A stretch of DNA of 41,255 nt, taken from Chlamydiia bacterium. GTDB taxonomy: Bacteria > Chlamydiota > Chlamydiia > Chlamydiales > SM23-39. Location of the stretch: NCBI GenBank assembly GCA_016213175.1, contig JACRBF010000005.1, positions 1 through 41,255 of the forward strand. The letters are read 5' to 3'. Made by a program: the position numbers and the translations under genes. The notes below the pieces were generated by a model. The model was not told the DNA's origin. It was given only the letters and a program-made list of their open reading frames with translations, and did not search any database. Shown here in pieces: positions 1 through 9,489 of the stretch (positions are counted from its first letter, which is position 1; the number at the start of each line of letters is the position of its first letter).

Positions 1-28
1 TAACAAAATTATAAGATACTTTAAGCCG

Positions 29-69
29 CTCATTCCTGTAGTGGCCGCTTCGGACGCTACAGGAATGAG
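29..69. repeat. Strong intergenic hairpin (13-bp perfect outer stem CTCATTCCTGTAG/CTACAGGAATGAG, inner stem continues)
   Basis: Direct inverted complementarity read in sequence; no following T-tract, so terminator role uncertain. Confidence 0.75.
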
Positions 70-206
70 TGGAACTCGCCTACGGCGAGCGGAATTCAAC
101 CTGCGACGTTGTTACCCCCTACCCCCCGTGAACGCGTACAAAAAAAACTTGTTTTGAGTGTTTTTCCAATAAGATGTATAATGATTAATCTTACATTGGG
201 TTTGTT

Positions 207-1421
207 ATGAAGATAATGAATAATAAATTTTTAATTAATAGTTTTGGGACTCGGAATGTCTTTGTCGCTATTGATCCTGCCATTGCTGCCCATTTGAACA
301 TCCCAGTCACTTTGCAAGCCCAAACTGAGAGATCCAAAAAAGAGGGCATAGAGCCATGGTCTACAAAGACAAAAATGCTCGTTGGACTCGGGGTCATAGC
401 GGCTATTGCAATCTCTTTCACAGTATGGAAGATAGGAGCCGAATACCTAAATTCCGTAGCGCCTAAAACAAGACGCATTATGTTAGGCACCGTTTACGAC
501 AACCAAGGGAATCTATTTCGTGATGCTGTCACTGAGCAGGTGAATGCAAATCATGCAGAGTATGCCAAACGATGGGGATTGGATCACAGAGTCATGAATG
601 GAAATTTGGTAGCCAATAAGTGCAGAGATCCAAAACAGTCCATGAAGCTTACCGACTGTTCTCCTTATTGGAATAAGATAGAGGCATTGCGGCAGTGGTT
701 TAAGGAACCCGGAACCGCTGGAGTGGAGGAGTGGAGAATCCTGGCGGATGATGACATGGTCATTACGAATTTTCAGATTGATCCAAATCATGGGATCGAT
801 GCATTGCGAGGGGGTGTGGATGCAAGCGTTATTATAACAAGGGATACGCTCAATTGGCAAAGGTGGCGTGGTCTTGCCGGTAGAGATCCAAAATTTTCTG
901 TAAATACGGGTCTTGTGATTCTTCGAAAAGATGTAGAGGCAGAGGCCTTTGTGCAGAAGATCTGGCAGCATCGGCATGATGTAGTGGATTTAAACAATTC
1001 GTGGTGTCCCAATCTTGGTACTTGCCGCAATCAGGATAGCTTGCACGAACAGGAAGCTACCGCTAAAGTGCTGCACGATCACCCACAGTGGATAGATCGC
1101 GTAGTTGCTATTGTCAAGCAGCGAGATCCGAATTCTTCAACGCGCTCTGCAATCGCATTAAATACTTTTGCCCGTTCTGGCAGATTTGTACGTAAAGAGG
1201 CGGGGTGGTCTAGTGCTCCTTTTTCTTACGATTCCGCAGACAACGCTGAAAATGCGGACGGAAGTTGGCGTGTAGGGGACTGGATGGGACAGCCGGCGGG
1301 AGTGCCACTTTTGGGGAAGGAATGGCCTAAGGGAAATTCCCCCATTCCAAAGCCCCCTTATCAATATGAGCCTGTTCGGTTAAATCGGATCAAGCGATTA
1401 ATTCAATCCATTGTCTTCTGA
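207..1421 (+). CDS. Membrane-anchored GT34-like (GMA12/MNN10-type) glycosyltransferase, hypothetical
   Basis: N-terminal TM segment (MLVGLGVIAAIAISFTVW); YWNKIEALRQWF...EWRILADDDM (DxD-like), FSVNTGLVILRK, HEQEATAKVL, motif order as in GT34 proteins. Confidence 0.6.
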   Translation: MKIMNNKFLINSFGTRNVFVAIDPAIAAHLNIPVTLQAQTERSKKEGIEPWSTKTKMLVGLGVIAAIAISFTVWKIGAEYLNSVAPKTRRIMLGTVYDNQGNLFRDAVTEQVNANHAEYAKRWGLDHRVMNGNLVANKCRDPKQSMKLTDCSPYWNKIEALRQWFKEPGTAGVEEWRILADDDMVITNFQIDPNHGIDALRGGVDASVIITRDTLNWQRWRGLAGRDPKFSVNTGLVILRKDVEAEAFVQKIWQHRHDVVDLNNSWCPNLGTCRNQDSLHEQEATAKVLHDHPQWIDRVVAIVKQRDPNSSTRSAIALNTFARSGRFVRKEAGWSSAPFSYDSADNAENADGSWRVGDWMGQPAGVPLLGKEWPKGNSPIPKPPYQYEPVRLNRIKRLIQSIVF

Positions 1422-3770
1422 TTCTGTCTCATCTTCCGGAAGGGGTGCCATAGATGAGACGCTGAGTACTCTACGCGGCCGTGCACCCTCTTGAGGACCG
1501 ATGATCCCGTTTTCTTCAAGTTCGTCCATCAGACTTGCGGCTCTTGCGTAGCCGATTTTCAGTTTTCTTTGGAGAAAAGTTGTCGAAGCGCTTTTGGAAC
1601 TTGTCACAATAGTGAGCGCCTGGTCGTAGAGCGGGTCTTTCCCTTGCAGAGGCGCGTCATCGGAAGAGGTGTCGAGGGCGCGGAAGGAGTCGAAGGAGGG
1701 GATTAGATACTGAGGCGGGGTTTGGGCGCAGAGGAATTTGACGACTTGGTTGATTTCTTCATCGCTGATATAGGCGCCTTGGGCGCGCACGAGCTGCGAG
1801 CTGCCGGGTGGCAGGAAAAGGAGATCGCCATTGCCAAGCAGGCTCTCGGCACCCACTTCGTCGAGGATGATCTGCGAATTGATTCTGCTTGCGACTTTGA
1901 AGGAGATCCGCGTGGGGATGTTTGCTTTAATGATTCCCGTGATGACTTCGCGGGAAGGTCTTTGAGTAGCCAAGATTAGATGGATGCCGACAGCTCTGGC
2001 CATTTGCGCGATCCGAGCGATTGGGGTTTCAATATCTGCGGAGGAGACCATCATGAGGTCTGCAAATTCATCTACGATTGCGACGATGAGGGGCATTTGC
2101 TCTGGAATGGGGATGCCCAATGTGGCTTCAAATTCTCTATTGATCTTACGGCTGTTGAATGCGCCAACGTTGCGAAGGCCGAGCTGTTTGAGGATTTCGT
2201 AGCGCACTTGCATTTCTTTGACGAGCCACTGTAGAGCTGCATAGGCGCCGTGGGGTTCGGTGATCACGGGTGCAATCATATGAGGGAGATTCGAATACTG
2301 GGTCAATTCCACTTTTTTCGGATCGATCATTAAGAGTTTAGTCTCTTCAGGTTTTGCATTCATCAAGATGGACATGACGATTGTGTTGATGCAGACCGAT
2401 TTTCCCGATCCTGTGGCTCCTGCAATGAGGAGATGAGGCATCCGGGCGAGATCGGCAAAGACCCAATCGCCGTTGATCGCCTTGCCGAGAAGGATCGGGA
2501 TTTGCATACGGCGCTGTTTTTCTTGGTAGTGCAGCAGCATCTCCTTGAAGTTGACCCCTTGCGGATGGATGGCTGGCACTTCGACGCCGACGGCGGCTTT
2601 GCCGGGAATGGGAGCCACGATCCGGATTGATTTGGCTTGCATATTCAGAGCGATGTCATTTTCGAGCGCCTTGATTTTTTGTACTTTCACTCCGATAGAG
2701 GGGTGGACTTCAAAAGAAGTGATGGTGGGGCCGCTATTGATCTCTCCTACTTTTGCCTCAATGCCAAAACTCTTTAAGGTCTCTTCGAGTACTGACGCTT
2801 GGTAGAGGAGGTCTTTTTTGAGAGTGGGCTGGTCGATTTTATGTGCTGGATTCAAGAGGAGATTCGGAGAGGGGAGTTTAAAGGAGCTATCGGCATGTAC
2901 AATGAGGTTTTTAGTGGGGATAGGAATAGGCTCTTTTTTCACAGAGGGGGATAAGATCTCTTTTTTGGGGATGTCGGAGGCGGTTTTAATGGTGGGGGGA
3001 GATGTTTTTAGAATCTGGGAGATCTTTTGTTTGGGCGTAAGTGGGATGGAGGGTTTTTTTTCTTCAGAAGAGCTCGGTTTTAGTCCTATGTAACTGGTCT
3101 TTTCCTGGGGGAAAGGATGGCTGTTTTGTATATGGGACAGTGTCGTGCGCACAAAAAGGACGCATTTACAACTCCATTTCCAAAAAAACTGCGCTGTGGA
3201 GACAACAGGCATACGGGTTAACAAGGAAAACGAGACGAGCATAAGCGACAGAGCAGTCAGCATTGTGCCCGTTGGACTTAAGATTCGTTGCAAATTGAGG
3301 CCGGGGAAATCTTCGTAGAGGAAATAGAAGGGTGCTCCTCCGAGATTGTGACGGATAAGGGTGCGTGGATAGGGCAGAGAGAGAGAAACGGCTTCGGAGA
3401 CAATCTTATGCCCCCATTGCGCAAACAGAGAGGGAAACTGATCTGCAATGACAGTGAGAAAGAGGCAGGCGGAGCCGAGGAGGATCAAGAAGTAGAGATG
3501 GTCGTAGGAGAGGTGGACAAGTTTTTTCCGCCCAAGATAGCGCACTCCTAGCCAAGAGAGGTAGCAAGGGATGAGATAGGCGCCAAGACCGAACAGATAT
3601 TCGATGCTCAGGGCAGAAAAATAGCCGAGATGTCCTAGCCAGTTTGCGTTGGGATGGCGAAAGGAAAAGCTATAGAGGGCGAGAAGGAGCAAGAGGCTGG
3701 AAGAAAGAAGGAGGAGTCCGTGCGCATCAGAATTAAGGGGTGGTTTTTTGTGTTTTGCTCGTCTAGCCAC
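1398..3770 (-). CDS. ftsK: DNA translocase FtsK/SpoIIIE
   Basis: Walker A GATGSGKSV, IVDEFADLMM, ILATQRPS, C-terminal winged-helix-like tail; N-terminal TM segments. The ORF opens at 3860 but a GTG at 3770 (overlapping the uppP stop) is the likelier start. Confidence 0.95.
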   Translation of the reverse strand: MARRAKHKKPPLNSDAHGLLLLSSSLLLLLALYSFSFRHPNANWLGHLGYFSALSIEYLFGLGAYLIPCYLSWLGVRYLGRKKLVHLSYDHLYFLILLGSACLFLTVIADQFPSLFAQWGHKIVSEAVSLSLPYPRTLIRHNLGGAPFYFLYEDFPGLNLQRILSPTGTMLTALSLMLVSFSLLTRMPVVSTAQFFWKWSCKCVLFVRTTLSHIQNSHPFPQEKTSYIGLKPSSSEEKKPSIPLTPKQKISQILKTSPPTIKTASDIPKKEILSPSVKKEPIPIPTKNLIVHADSSFKLPSPNLLLNPAHKIDQPTLKKDLLYQASVLEETLKSFGIEAKVGEINSGPTITSFEVHPSIGVKVQKIKALENDIALNMQAKSIRIVAPIPGKAAVGVEVPAIHPQGVNFKEMLLHYQEKQRRMQIPILLGKAINGDWVFADLARMPHLLIAGATGSGKSVCINTIVMSILMNAKPEETKLLMIDPKKVELTQYSNLPHMIAPVITEPHGAYAALQWLVKEMQVRYEILKQLGLRNVGAFNSRKINREFEATLGIPIPEQMPLIVAIVDEFADLMMVSSADIETPIARIAQMARAVGIHLILATQRPSREVITGIIKANIPTRISFKVASRINSQIILDEVGAESLLGNGDLLFLPPGSSQLVRAQGAYISDEEINQVVKFLCAQTPPQYLIPSFDSFRALDTSSDDAPLQGKDPLYDQALTIVTSSKSASTTFLQRKLKIGYARAASLMDELEENGIIGPQEGARPRRVLSVSSMAPLPEDETESEDNGLN

Positions 3771-4542
3771 GGGGATTGACCCAAAGTATAGCAGTTCCAA
3801 GAAGGAGGCAATACCAGGCAAGGGGCACGATACGGGAGCGTTCATAAATCCAGAAGACAAGCCGAACGCTGCACAGTCCTACAAGGAAAGAGGAGAGAAA
3901 ACCGATCGCGTAGCACGAAGCGGGAAGAGCTTCCGCGTTTGCAGAATTATGCCAAAAGCGTCCTATTTCGAGCGCTTGGCCTCCGAGGATAGCGGGGATA
4001 GCGAGAAGAAAGGAGAATTTGGCGGCTGATACCCAATCCCATCCCAAAAGACGTGCGGTTGCAATCGTCGAGCCGCTGCGGGAAATGCCGGGTATGAGCG
4101 CGATAGTTTGCACGATTCCAATACATAGCACACTTTTCCATTTCGGTCTGCATGGGGAGGGGGTCATGGGGCGCTTGGAGTAGGCTGCAAGGAAGAGAAG
4201 GGAGGCGGTGATCATGAGATAATATCCTAAGTGCGCAGGATTGGATGCAGCTATCCGCAGGGGTTTGAGGAGGAAATAAGCGGGGACAAGGGGAAAAAGA
4301 GCCAGCGCATAGAGAGAAAGGGTTCTGATGCTACGTACAATGGGGGGAATTTCTTTATAGAGGTAGAGCATGAGGGCAAAAAGGGTGCCTGTATGGAGGA
4401 AGAGATCGAAATGGAGTAAGTGCTCTCCATCCGGAATGTGGAGGAGGGCTTTGACGAGTTGCAAATGGGCGGAAGAGCTAATAGGAAAAAATTCAGTGAG
4501 GCCCTGAACGATCCCAAGAATGAAGGATTGGAAAGGGGTCAA
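3763..4542 (-). CDS. uppP: Undecaprenyl-diphosphatase UppP/BacA
   Basis: QSFILGIVQGLTEFFPISSSAHL and PGISRSGSTI signatures; likely TTG start at 4542 with AGAGG upstream because the longer ORF runs into the tRNA. Confidence 0.93.
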   Translation of the reverse strand: MTPFQSFILGIVQGLTEFFPISSSAHLQLVKALLHIPDGEHLLHFDLFLHTGTLFALMLYLYKEIPPIVRSIRTLSLYALALFPLVPAYFLLKPLRIAASNPAHLGYYLMITASLLFLAAYSKRPMTPSPCRPKWKSVLCIGIVQTIALIPGISRSGSTIATARLLGWDWVSAAKFSFLLAIPAILGGQALEIGRFWHNSANAEALPASCYAIGFLSSFLVGLCSVRLVFWIYERSRIVPLAWYCLLLGTAILWVNPRG

Positions 4543-4566
4543 GGGGAACCTCTTGGGATGAAAATG

Positions 4567-4641
4567 GGCGATCGATGGGACTTGAACCCACGACATTTGG
4601 ATCCACAATCCAACGCTCTAACCAGCTGAGCTACGACCGCC
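4567..4641 (-). tRNA. tRNA-His (anticodon GTG)
   Basis: Reverse complement GGCGGTCGTAGCTCAGCTGGTTAGAGCGTTGGATTGTGGATCCAAATGTCGTGGGTTCAAGTCCCATCGATCGCC; cloverleaf arms pair, loop TTGTGGA, extra G-1:C73. Confidence 0.95.
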
Positions 4642-6204
4642 GTGAGAGACAAATTTTAGCGCATTCAGGCGATATTTTCCTATTAAAAACATAGAAAATT
4701 GGAAAAGGGCAAATAAGTAGAGGGGGACAATCCAGTGAGGGAACTGGGAGACGAGAAGTGGGACATCGAGGCTGATCGGCGGGTAGGAGACGAGATCCAG
4801 GAGATGGGTGCAGAGCCAATTCGTAAGGGAAAAAAGGAGTGTGCCGAGAGGGGCAAAGAGAGGGTAAACGAGACAAGAGAGAAGATGAAAGGAGAGAAGG
4901 ATGCCTATGCAAAAGGGATAGAAGAGGTTGTAGAGGAGGCTAAGCGGAGGAAAGAGGTGGAAGTGGAAGAGAAGGATCGGAAAGATAGCGAGGTTGACAG
5001 CAGTGGTAATACTGATGGCTTGTCTCAGTAGTTGCGATAGGAGGTGGACGTGTTTGGAGAGAAAAGGGAGTGCTGTGAAGCCCTGCTTTGAGCGTGTGGG
5101 AAGCCATTTTCTTAAACCGCGTTCGATGAGGGGATAGAGAAGTAAAATACCCGCGCAACTGGTAAAACTCAGTTGGAAGCCGATATTAGAGATCACGAGG
5201 GGAGAGAGGATGATTTCGCAGCCGAGGGTGACTCCCAAGAGGTTGAGGCCGCTGGTTTGCCGGTGGATTAATTTACCCAGCAAGTAGATTTGAGCTGTGA
5301 GATAGCTCCTCTCAATCCCTGGAGAGGCGCCGAGGAAAAAATAGTAACCATTGAGGATGAAGAGCAGGAAGAAGAGGCGCCAGGTTCTTGGAAGAAAAAA
5401 GGAGAGCAGAAAGGAAAAGAAAGCGGTCAGCACGCCGAAATGAAATCCAGAAATCGCCAAAATGTGTTGTAGGCCAAGGCGTCCAAATTCGAACTTTAAG
5501 AGGCGGTCGTCTAGATCGCCTGTTGTTAATGCAGAGAGAAAACGGGCGTTTTTAGGATCCGCAATATGTGCTGCGATAAATTTTCGATAGCGCTCTTTAT
5601 AAGAGAATCTGGTTTGCGCAAAGCTCCAGCTCTTTTCAATAGGCTGCCAGGAGATGGGTTTCATTGTGTAGTCGAAGGGGCCTTGTTTCTTAAGTTTTCC
5701 GGAAACAAAGTAATCGCAACGGGCGGGAGGCAGATGAGGACTTTGAGAGTAGATGCGGCAGGGGAGGTGCGCATCGGGTAAATAGAGGGTTCCTTTATAG
5801 ACATAGTCTTTATGGAAAGGAGACTGATGCGATTGGAAAGAATCAATAGAGAAAATGCCTGAATAATTCGTATCGATAGGTTCGAGTTGCAACACAGCGC
5901 CATACAGAAGAAGACAGTAGGCGGCGCCGCTTGGGAGCAAAAAACAGAGAGGCCACTTTTTGATGAAAAGGAGATAGATGCCCCAGAGGGTGGCAAAAGC
6001 CAAGTTCCAGGGAGCGTTCCAGAAGAGGGCGGCAGCCATTCCGATGAGAAGAGTGAGCGAATAGAGTAGCGCTGGGTGCTCTTGCCAAAATATACCGTGC
6101 GTCGTTAAATCTCGCGCATTAGCCCTTGTTTCACAGAGTCCAAATTGACAAAATCTAAGGGCGCGCGATATCGCTTTACTGATGGATATGGGGGAATTCT
6201 TCAT
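4618..6204 (-). CDS. comEC: ComEC/Rec2-family competence/DNA uptake membrane protein
   Basis: GLQHILAISGFHFGVLTAFFSF and polytopic ComEC core; stop codon lies inside tRNA-His. Confidence 0.88.
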   Translation of the reverse strand: MKNSPISISKAISRALRFCQFGLCETRANARDLTTHGIFWQEHPALLYSLTLLIGMAAALFWNAPWNLAFATLWGIYLLFIKKWPLCFLLPSGAAYCLLLYGAVLQLEPIDTNYSGIFSIDSFQSHQSPFHKDYVYKGTLYLPDAHLPCRIYSQSPHLPPARCDYFVSGKLKKQGPFDYTMKPISWQPIEKSWSFAQTRFSYKERYRKFIAAHIADPKNARFLSALTTGDLDDRLLKFEFGRLGLQHILAISGFHFGVLTAFFSFLLSFFLPRTWRLFFLLFILNGYYFFLGASPGIERSYLTAQIYLLGKLIHRQTSGLNLLGVTLGCEIILSPLVISNIGFQLSFTSCAGILLLYPLIERGLRKWLPTRSKQGFTALPFLSKHVHLLSQLLRQAISITTAVNLAIFPILLFHFHLFPPLSLLYNLFYPFCIGILLSFHLLSCLVYPLFAPLGTLLFSLTNWLCTHLLDLVSYPPISLDVPLLVSQFPHWIVPLYLFALFQFSMFLIGKYRLNALKFVSHGGRSSAG

Positions 6205-7453
6205 CCGATTCGGTGGAGCGGTAGATGAGGCGCGCGCCCCTTTTACTAGAAAAATAGGAAAAGAGCCACTGGACAGTGACGACGAGACGGTTACGGAAAC
6301 TGACTAAGTACATGATGTGCACGAAGCACCAAGCAAGCCATGCAAACAGGCCGCTGAATTGGATCTGTCCAAACATTCCAATGGCCTTTGTTCTGCCTAC
6401 AGTGGCCATTGTGCCTTTGTCGAGATAGGAAAAGGCAGGGCGTAGTTCTATCGGAAGATTTTTGCGCAACAGACGCGCGACAAAGCGCCCTTGCTGTACT
6501 GCAACGGGGGCGAGCGCAGGGAGCGGTTTTCCGGCTTTATCGAGGGCGCAAGCGGCGTCGCCGATGACAAAGATTTCGGGAAATCCTGGAATGGAGAGGT
6601 CGGGATTCACGGGTACGCGTCCTTGTCTATCCAGAGTGATATTCAGAGTTTTGAGAATGGGAGACGCCTGGTTGCCTGCTGCCCAGAGAATATTTTCTGC
6701 CGGGATGAAACTATTTTCGACGAAGACGCCCTCTTTTGTGAGATTCGTCACCCGTTTTCCCACCATCACGTTGACACCAAAATATTCTAGATACTTCTTA
6801 GCCTTGTCCGATAATTTTTCAGGGTAGACGGGCAGAATATGCGGCGAGCCTTCCACGAGATAGATCTTCGTTTTTGTGGTATCGATTCTTCGAAAATCGC
6901 GTAGCATGGTCTCATAAGCGATTTCTGCAATAGCGCCTGCCATTTCCACACCTGTAGGACCGCCTCCGATGATGACGAAATTCAGATATTTTTTTGCCTC
7001 TGAAATGCTGTCGCATCGTTCTGCTTTCTCAAAGGAGATGAGGATTCTCTCCCGCACTTTCAGAGCATCGTTCAATGTTTTTAAACCAGGTGCGAATTCT
7101 TCCCAAGCATCATTGCCAAAATAGGAATGGCGGGCGCCCAGAGCAATGATGAGGTATTCAAAACGGAGTCGGTCTCCATTTTGTAAGACAACCTCTCTTT
7201 TTTCTTTATCGATCGCTGCCACCTCTCCCATGAGTACGGTGATATTGTCATAAGGATTGAGGATTTCTCGAATGGGGACAGCGATATCTCCTGGAGAAAG
7301 GGCGGCGCTTGCCACTTGATAGAGGAGCGGTTGGAACAGGTGGTGATTGGTTTTGTCCAACACCCAGATATCGTATTTCGAGTTGCCCAGCGCTTTTGCC
7401 GCGTTTAAGCCGCCAAAACCGCCTCCGAGGATGATCACTTTTGCGTTTGCCAT
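6176..7453 (-). CDS. ndh: Type II NADH dehydrogenase (NDH-2), FAD-dependent
   Basis: GGGFGGLNAAKAL, HHLFQPLLYQVASAALSPGDIA, FVIIGGGPTGVEMAGAI, FVIGDAA. Confidence 0.93.
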   Translation of the reverse strand: MANAKVIILGGGFGGLNAAKALGNSKYDIWVLDKTNHHLFQPLLYQVASAALSPGDIAVPIREILNPYDNITVLMGEVAAIDKEKREVVLQNGDRLRFEYLIIALGARHSYFGNDAWEEFAPGLKTLNDALKVRERILISFEKAERCDSISEAKKYLNFVIIGGGPTGVEMAGAIAEIAYETMLRDFRRIDTTKTKIYLVEGSPHILPVYPEKLSDKAKKYLEYFGVNVMVGKRVTNLTKEGVFVENSFIPAENILWAAGNQASPILKTLNITLDRQGRVPVNPDLSIPGFPEIFVIGDAACALDKAGKPLPALAPVAVQQGRFVARLLRKNLPIELRPAFSYLDKGTMATVGRTKAIGMFGQIQFSGLFAWLAWCFVHIMYLVSFRNRLVVTVQWLFSYFSSKRGARLIYRSTESDEEFPHIHQ

Positions 7454-7562
7454 ACCTTCAGTATAACAAAAAACAATGTGGATGGAAGGATTTTTTTGTG
7501 AAAGACGAAAGGATATAAGTGGTTGTCAAAATTGTATTTCGATTATTCTCTTTTTTGTGACT

Positions 7563-8351
7563 ATGAATGAACTTGTACGTAGATATCTTCGAGAGGGGGA
7601 AAATTTCGAAGAGGTGTGGATGCTCGACGAGACTTCCGAAAAAGAATGGAAGGATGTGAAGCGTCTTATCCCCCATTTTCCGAAGGGCTGGTTTGAATTG
7701 AGCCGTGTGAATGCAGCAGATCGGATCGATTTTACGAGGGATTTTTGGATGGGCCGTCTCCCTTTTTATCCAGCTCTTCATGCAGCGATTGAAGAATTTT
7801 TCGATGCTTTAGATGACGTCTGCGTAGTAGCTGCGCGCGATGGGGATTCATGGCTCCTTCAATTGATCTATAGCTTTAGAGACAATAGTTGTTTTTTTCG
7901 CGGCATGATGCCTGCCTCTGAGGAGGAACTCAGCGATTTGGGGCTGGAACTCAATCTCACGTTGCCCAAGGATTGGGTGGGGTTTATGAAGATTCACAAT
8001 GGATTTGGCAAATTAGGGGATTTGGCGCTCTTGCCCATTGATAATATTCCCGATGCTAGGCAGCGCGTGATGCAGATGGTTCGCAGAGCTGAAGAGCCCT
8101 TGAAATCGGGAGCGATGTTTGTGGATACAGGTTCTCTGATCCCTTTTTACGAGACGTTCGGGTTGAACTCATTTCAATGTTTTTTTGCCGATTGGTATCC
8201 TGGCAGTGAAATGGGTAATGTATATTTTTCGGGGATTGATTATACAGTATCGGATACGGGCCATCGAGAGGAGTGGGAGGAGAATGGGGCCTTTGCCACG
8301 TTTTCAGAATGGCTAGTCTCTTATTTGGCGGGGATGGATGTTGCTTTGTGA
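7563..8351 (+). CDS. SMI1/KNR4 (SUKH)-like protein
   Basis: C-terminal half LTLPKDWVGFMKIHNGFGKLGDLALLPIDNI resembles the SMI1/KNR4 core; ATG at 7563 preferred. Confidence 0.7.
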   Translation: MNELVRRYLREGENFEEVWMLDETSEKEWKDVKRLIPHFPKGWFELSRVNAADRIDFTRDFWMGRLPFYPALHAAIEEFFDALDDVCVVAARDGDSWLLQLIYSFRDNSCFFRGMMPASEEELSDLGLELNLTLPKDWVGFMKIHNGFGKLGDLALLPIDNIPDARQRVMQMVRRAEEPLKSGAMFVDTGSLIPFYETFGLNSFQCFFADWYPGSEMGNVYFSGIDYTVSDTGHREEWEENGAFATFSEWLVSYLAGMDVAL

Positions 8352-8520
8352 ACCTATCCCAGTAATATTTTTCGTCGATTTTCGGGATTATTTTGGCCGA
8401 TTTTCGATTTAAATTTCGGGAGTCATATACCAACTGTCGATATGACTCCCGAAATTTAAAGTCGAAAATTGGCTCAAAAGAACCCAACAATCGACCGAAA
8501 TTTATTACTGGGATAGGTTC
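8350..8520. repeat. Long nested palindromic element, copy A
   Basis: 18-bp perfect outer arms 8350-8367/8503-8520 (GAACCTATCCCAGTAATA); ~32-bp inner stem CCGATTTTCGATTTAAATTTCGGGAGTCATAT; core shared with 26025-26196 and 31441-31613. Confidence 0.93.
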
Positions 8521-8529
8521 GTAGGTTCT

Positions 8530-9489
8530 ATGTATTTTGTGCAAACTTTTTATGAACAGCATGGGAGATACTTGGGACTGGAGCTTTTGGCTGGCCGAGC
8601 GGGAATGCAGAAGCGGATTCATAAAGCGGAAGTGCATCGTCCGGGTTTGAGCTTGGCGGGATACTTGAAGGGATTCGTGACAGCCCGGATTCTTGTAGTG
8701 AGCCGGCAAGAGATTGAGTATTTGAAAGCGTTCGATTCCAAATTACGCATGCAGAGGTTGCAATCGATTTTGACTCCATCGACTCCTGCGGTGATTGTGG
8801 CGAGAGGCTACCGCCCCCCCAAAGAATTGATGCTTCTTTGTGAAAAGGGGCATATTCCCTTATTTCGCGCGCATGCGACCGCGACGCATCTACTGAGTCA
8901 GGTCACATTTCTTCTCCTCGAGGAATTTTGCCCAAAGGTGACACTGCACGGCACGCTTGTTGAGGTGTTCGGAGTGGGCGTATTAATTCAAGGGCAGTCC
9001 TCTGTGGGGAAGAGCGAGGCTGCTTTGGGTTTGATCGAACGCGGGCATCGGCTGATCTCTGATGATGTGGTTCGGGTCAAAAAAAAAGAGGCGTCCTATC
9101 TTGTGGGGTCAGGTCCTGAATTGACCAGGCATCTCATGGAAATCCGGGGGATTGGTATCATCAATGTGGCCCACTTGTACGGAGCTGTTTGTGTGCGGCC
9201 GGATAAGGAGATCGATATTGTCGTCAAATTGGAAGAGTGGGATGATCAGCATTTTTACGATCGAGTAGGGCTTGATGAAAAATTTATTGATATCTTGGGA
9301 TCGAGTGTCCCATACCATATTCTTCCTGTGAAACCTGGTCGTGATGTTGTGCTCCTTTTAGAAACGATTGCTCTGAACCATCGTCTAAAAGGGATGGGTT
9401 ATAACTCCGCAAAAGAGTTCAATGTAAAGTTGTTGGAGACGATCTCCCGCAGGCAGAAAAAAAGGGTGCTTCGTGAAAGTCATGCGTAA
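8530..9489 (+). CDS. hprK: HPr kinase/phosphorylase
   Basis: Walker A GQSSVGKSEAALGLIERGHRLISDDVV; HprK N-terminal domain pattern; next to ptsH. Confidence 0.95.
   Translation: MYFVQTFYEQHGRYLGLELLAGRAGMQKRIHKAEVHRPGLSLAGYLKGFVTARILVVSRQEIEYLKAFDSKLRMQRLQSILTPSTPAVIVARGYRPPKELMLLCEKGHIPLFRAHATATHLLSQVTFLLLEEFCPKVTLHGTLVEVFGVGVLIQGQSSVGKSEAALGLIERGHRLISDDVVRVKKKEASYLVGSGPELTRHLMEIRGIGIINVAHLYGAVCVRPDKEIDIVVKLEEWDDQHFYDRVGLDEKFIDILGSSVPYHILPVKPGRDVVLLLETIALNHRLKGMGYNSAKEFNVKLLETISRRQKKRVLRESHA

Noticed and set aside
513-977. 154-aa minus-strand ORF
   Set aside because: Entirely antisense to the better-supported GT34-like gene; no recognisable domain.
4420-4629. Plus-strand ORFs over uppP and tRNA-His
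   Set aside because: Antisense to uppP and the tRNA; no domain.
8056-8709. 217-aa minus-strand ORF
   Set aside because: Runs antisense through the SMI1 gene, palindrome A and the start of hprK; peptide has no family signature.
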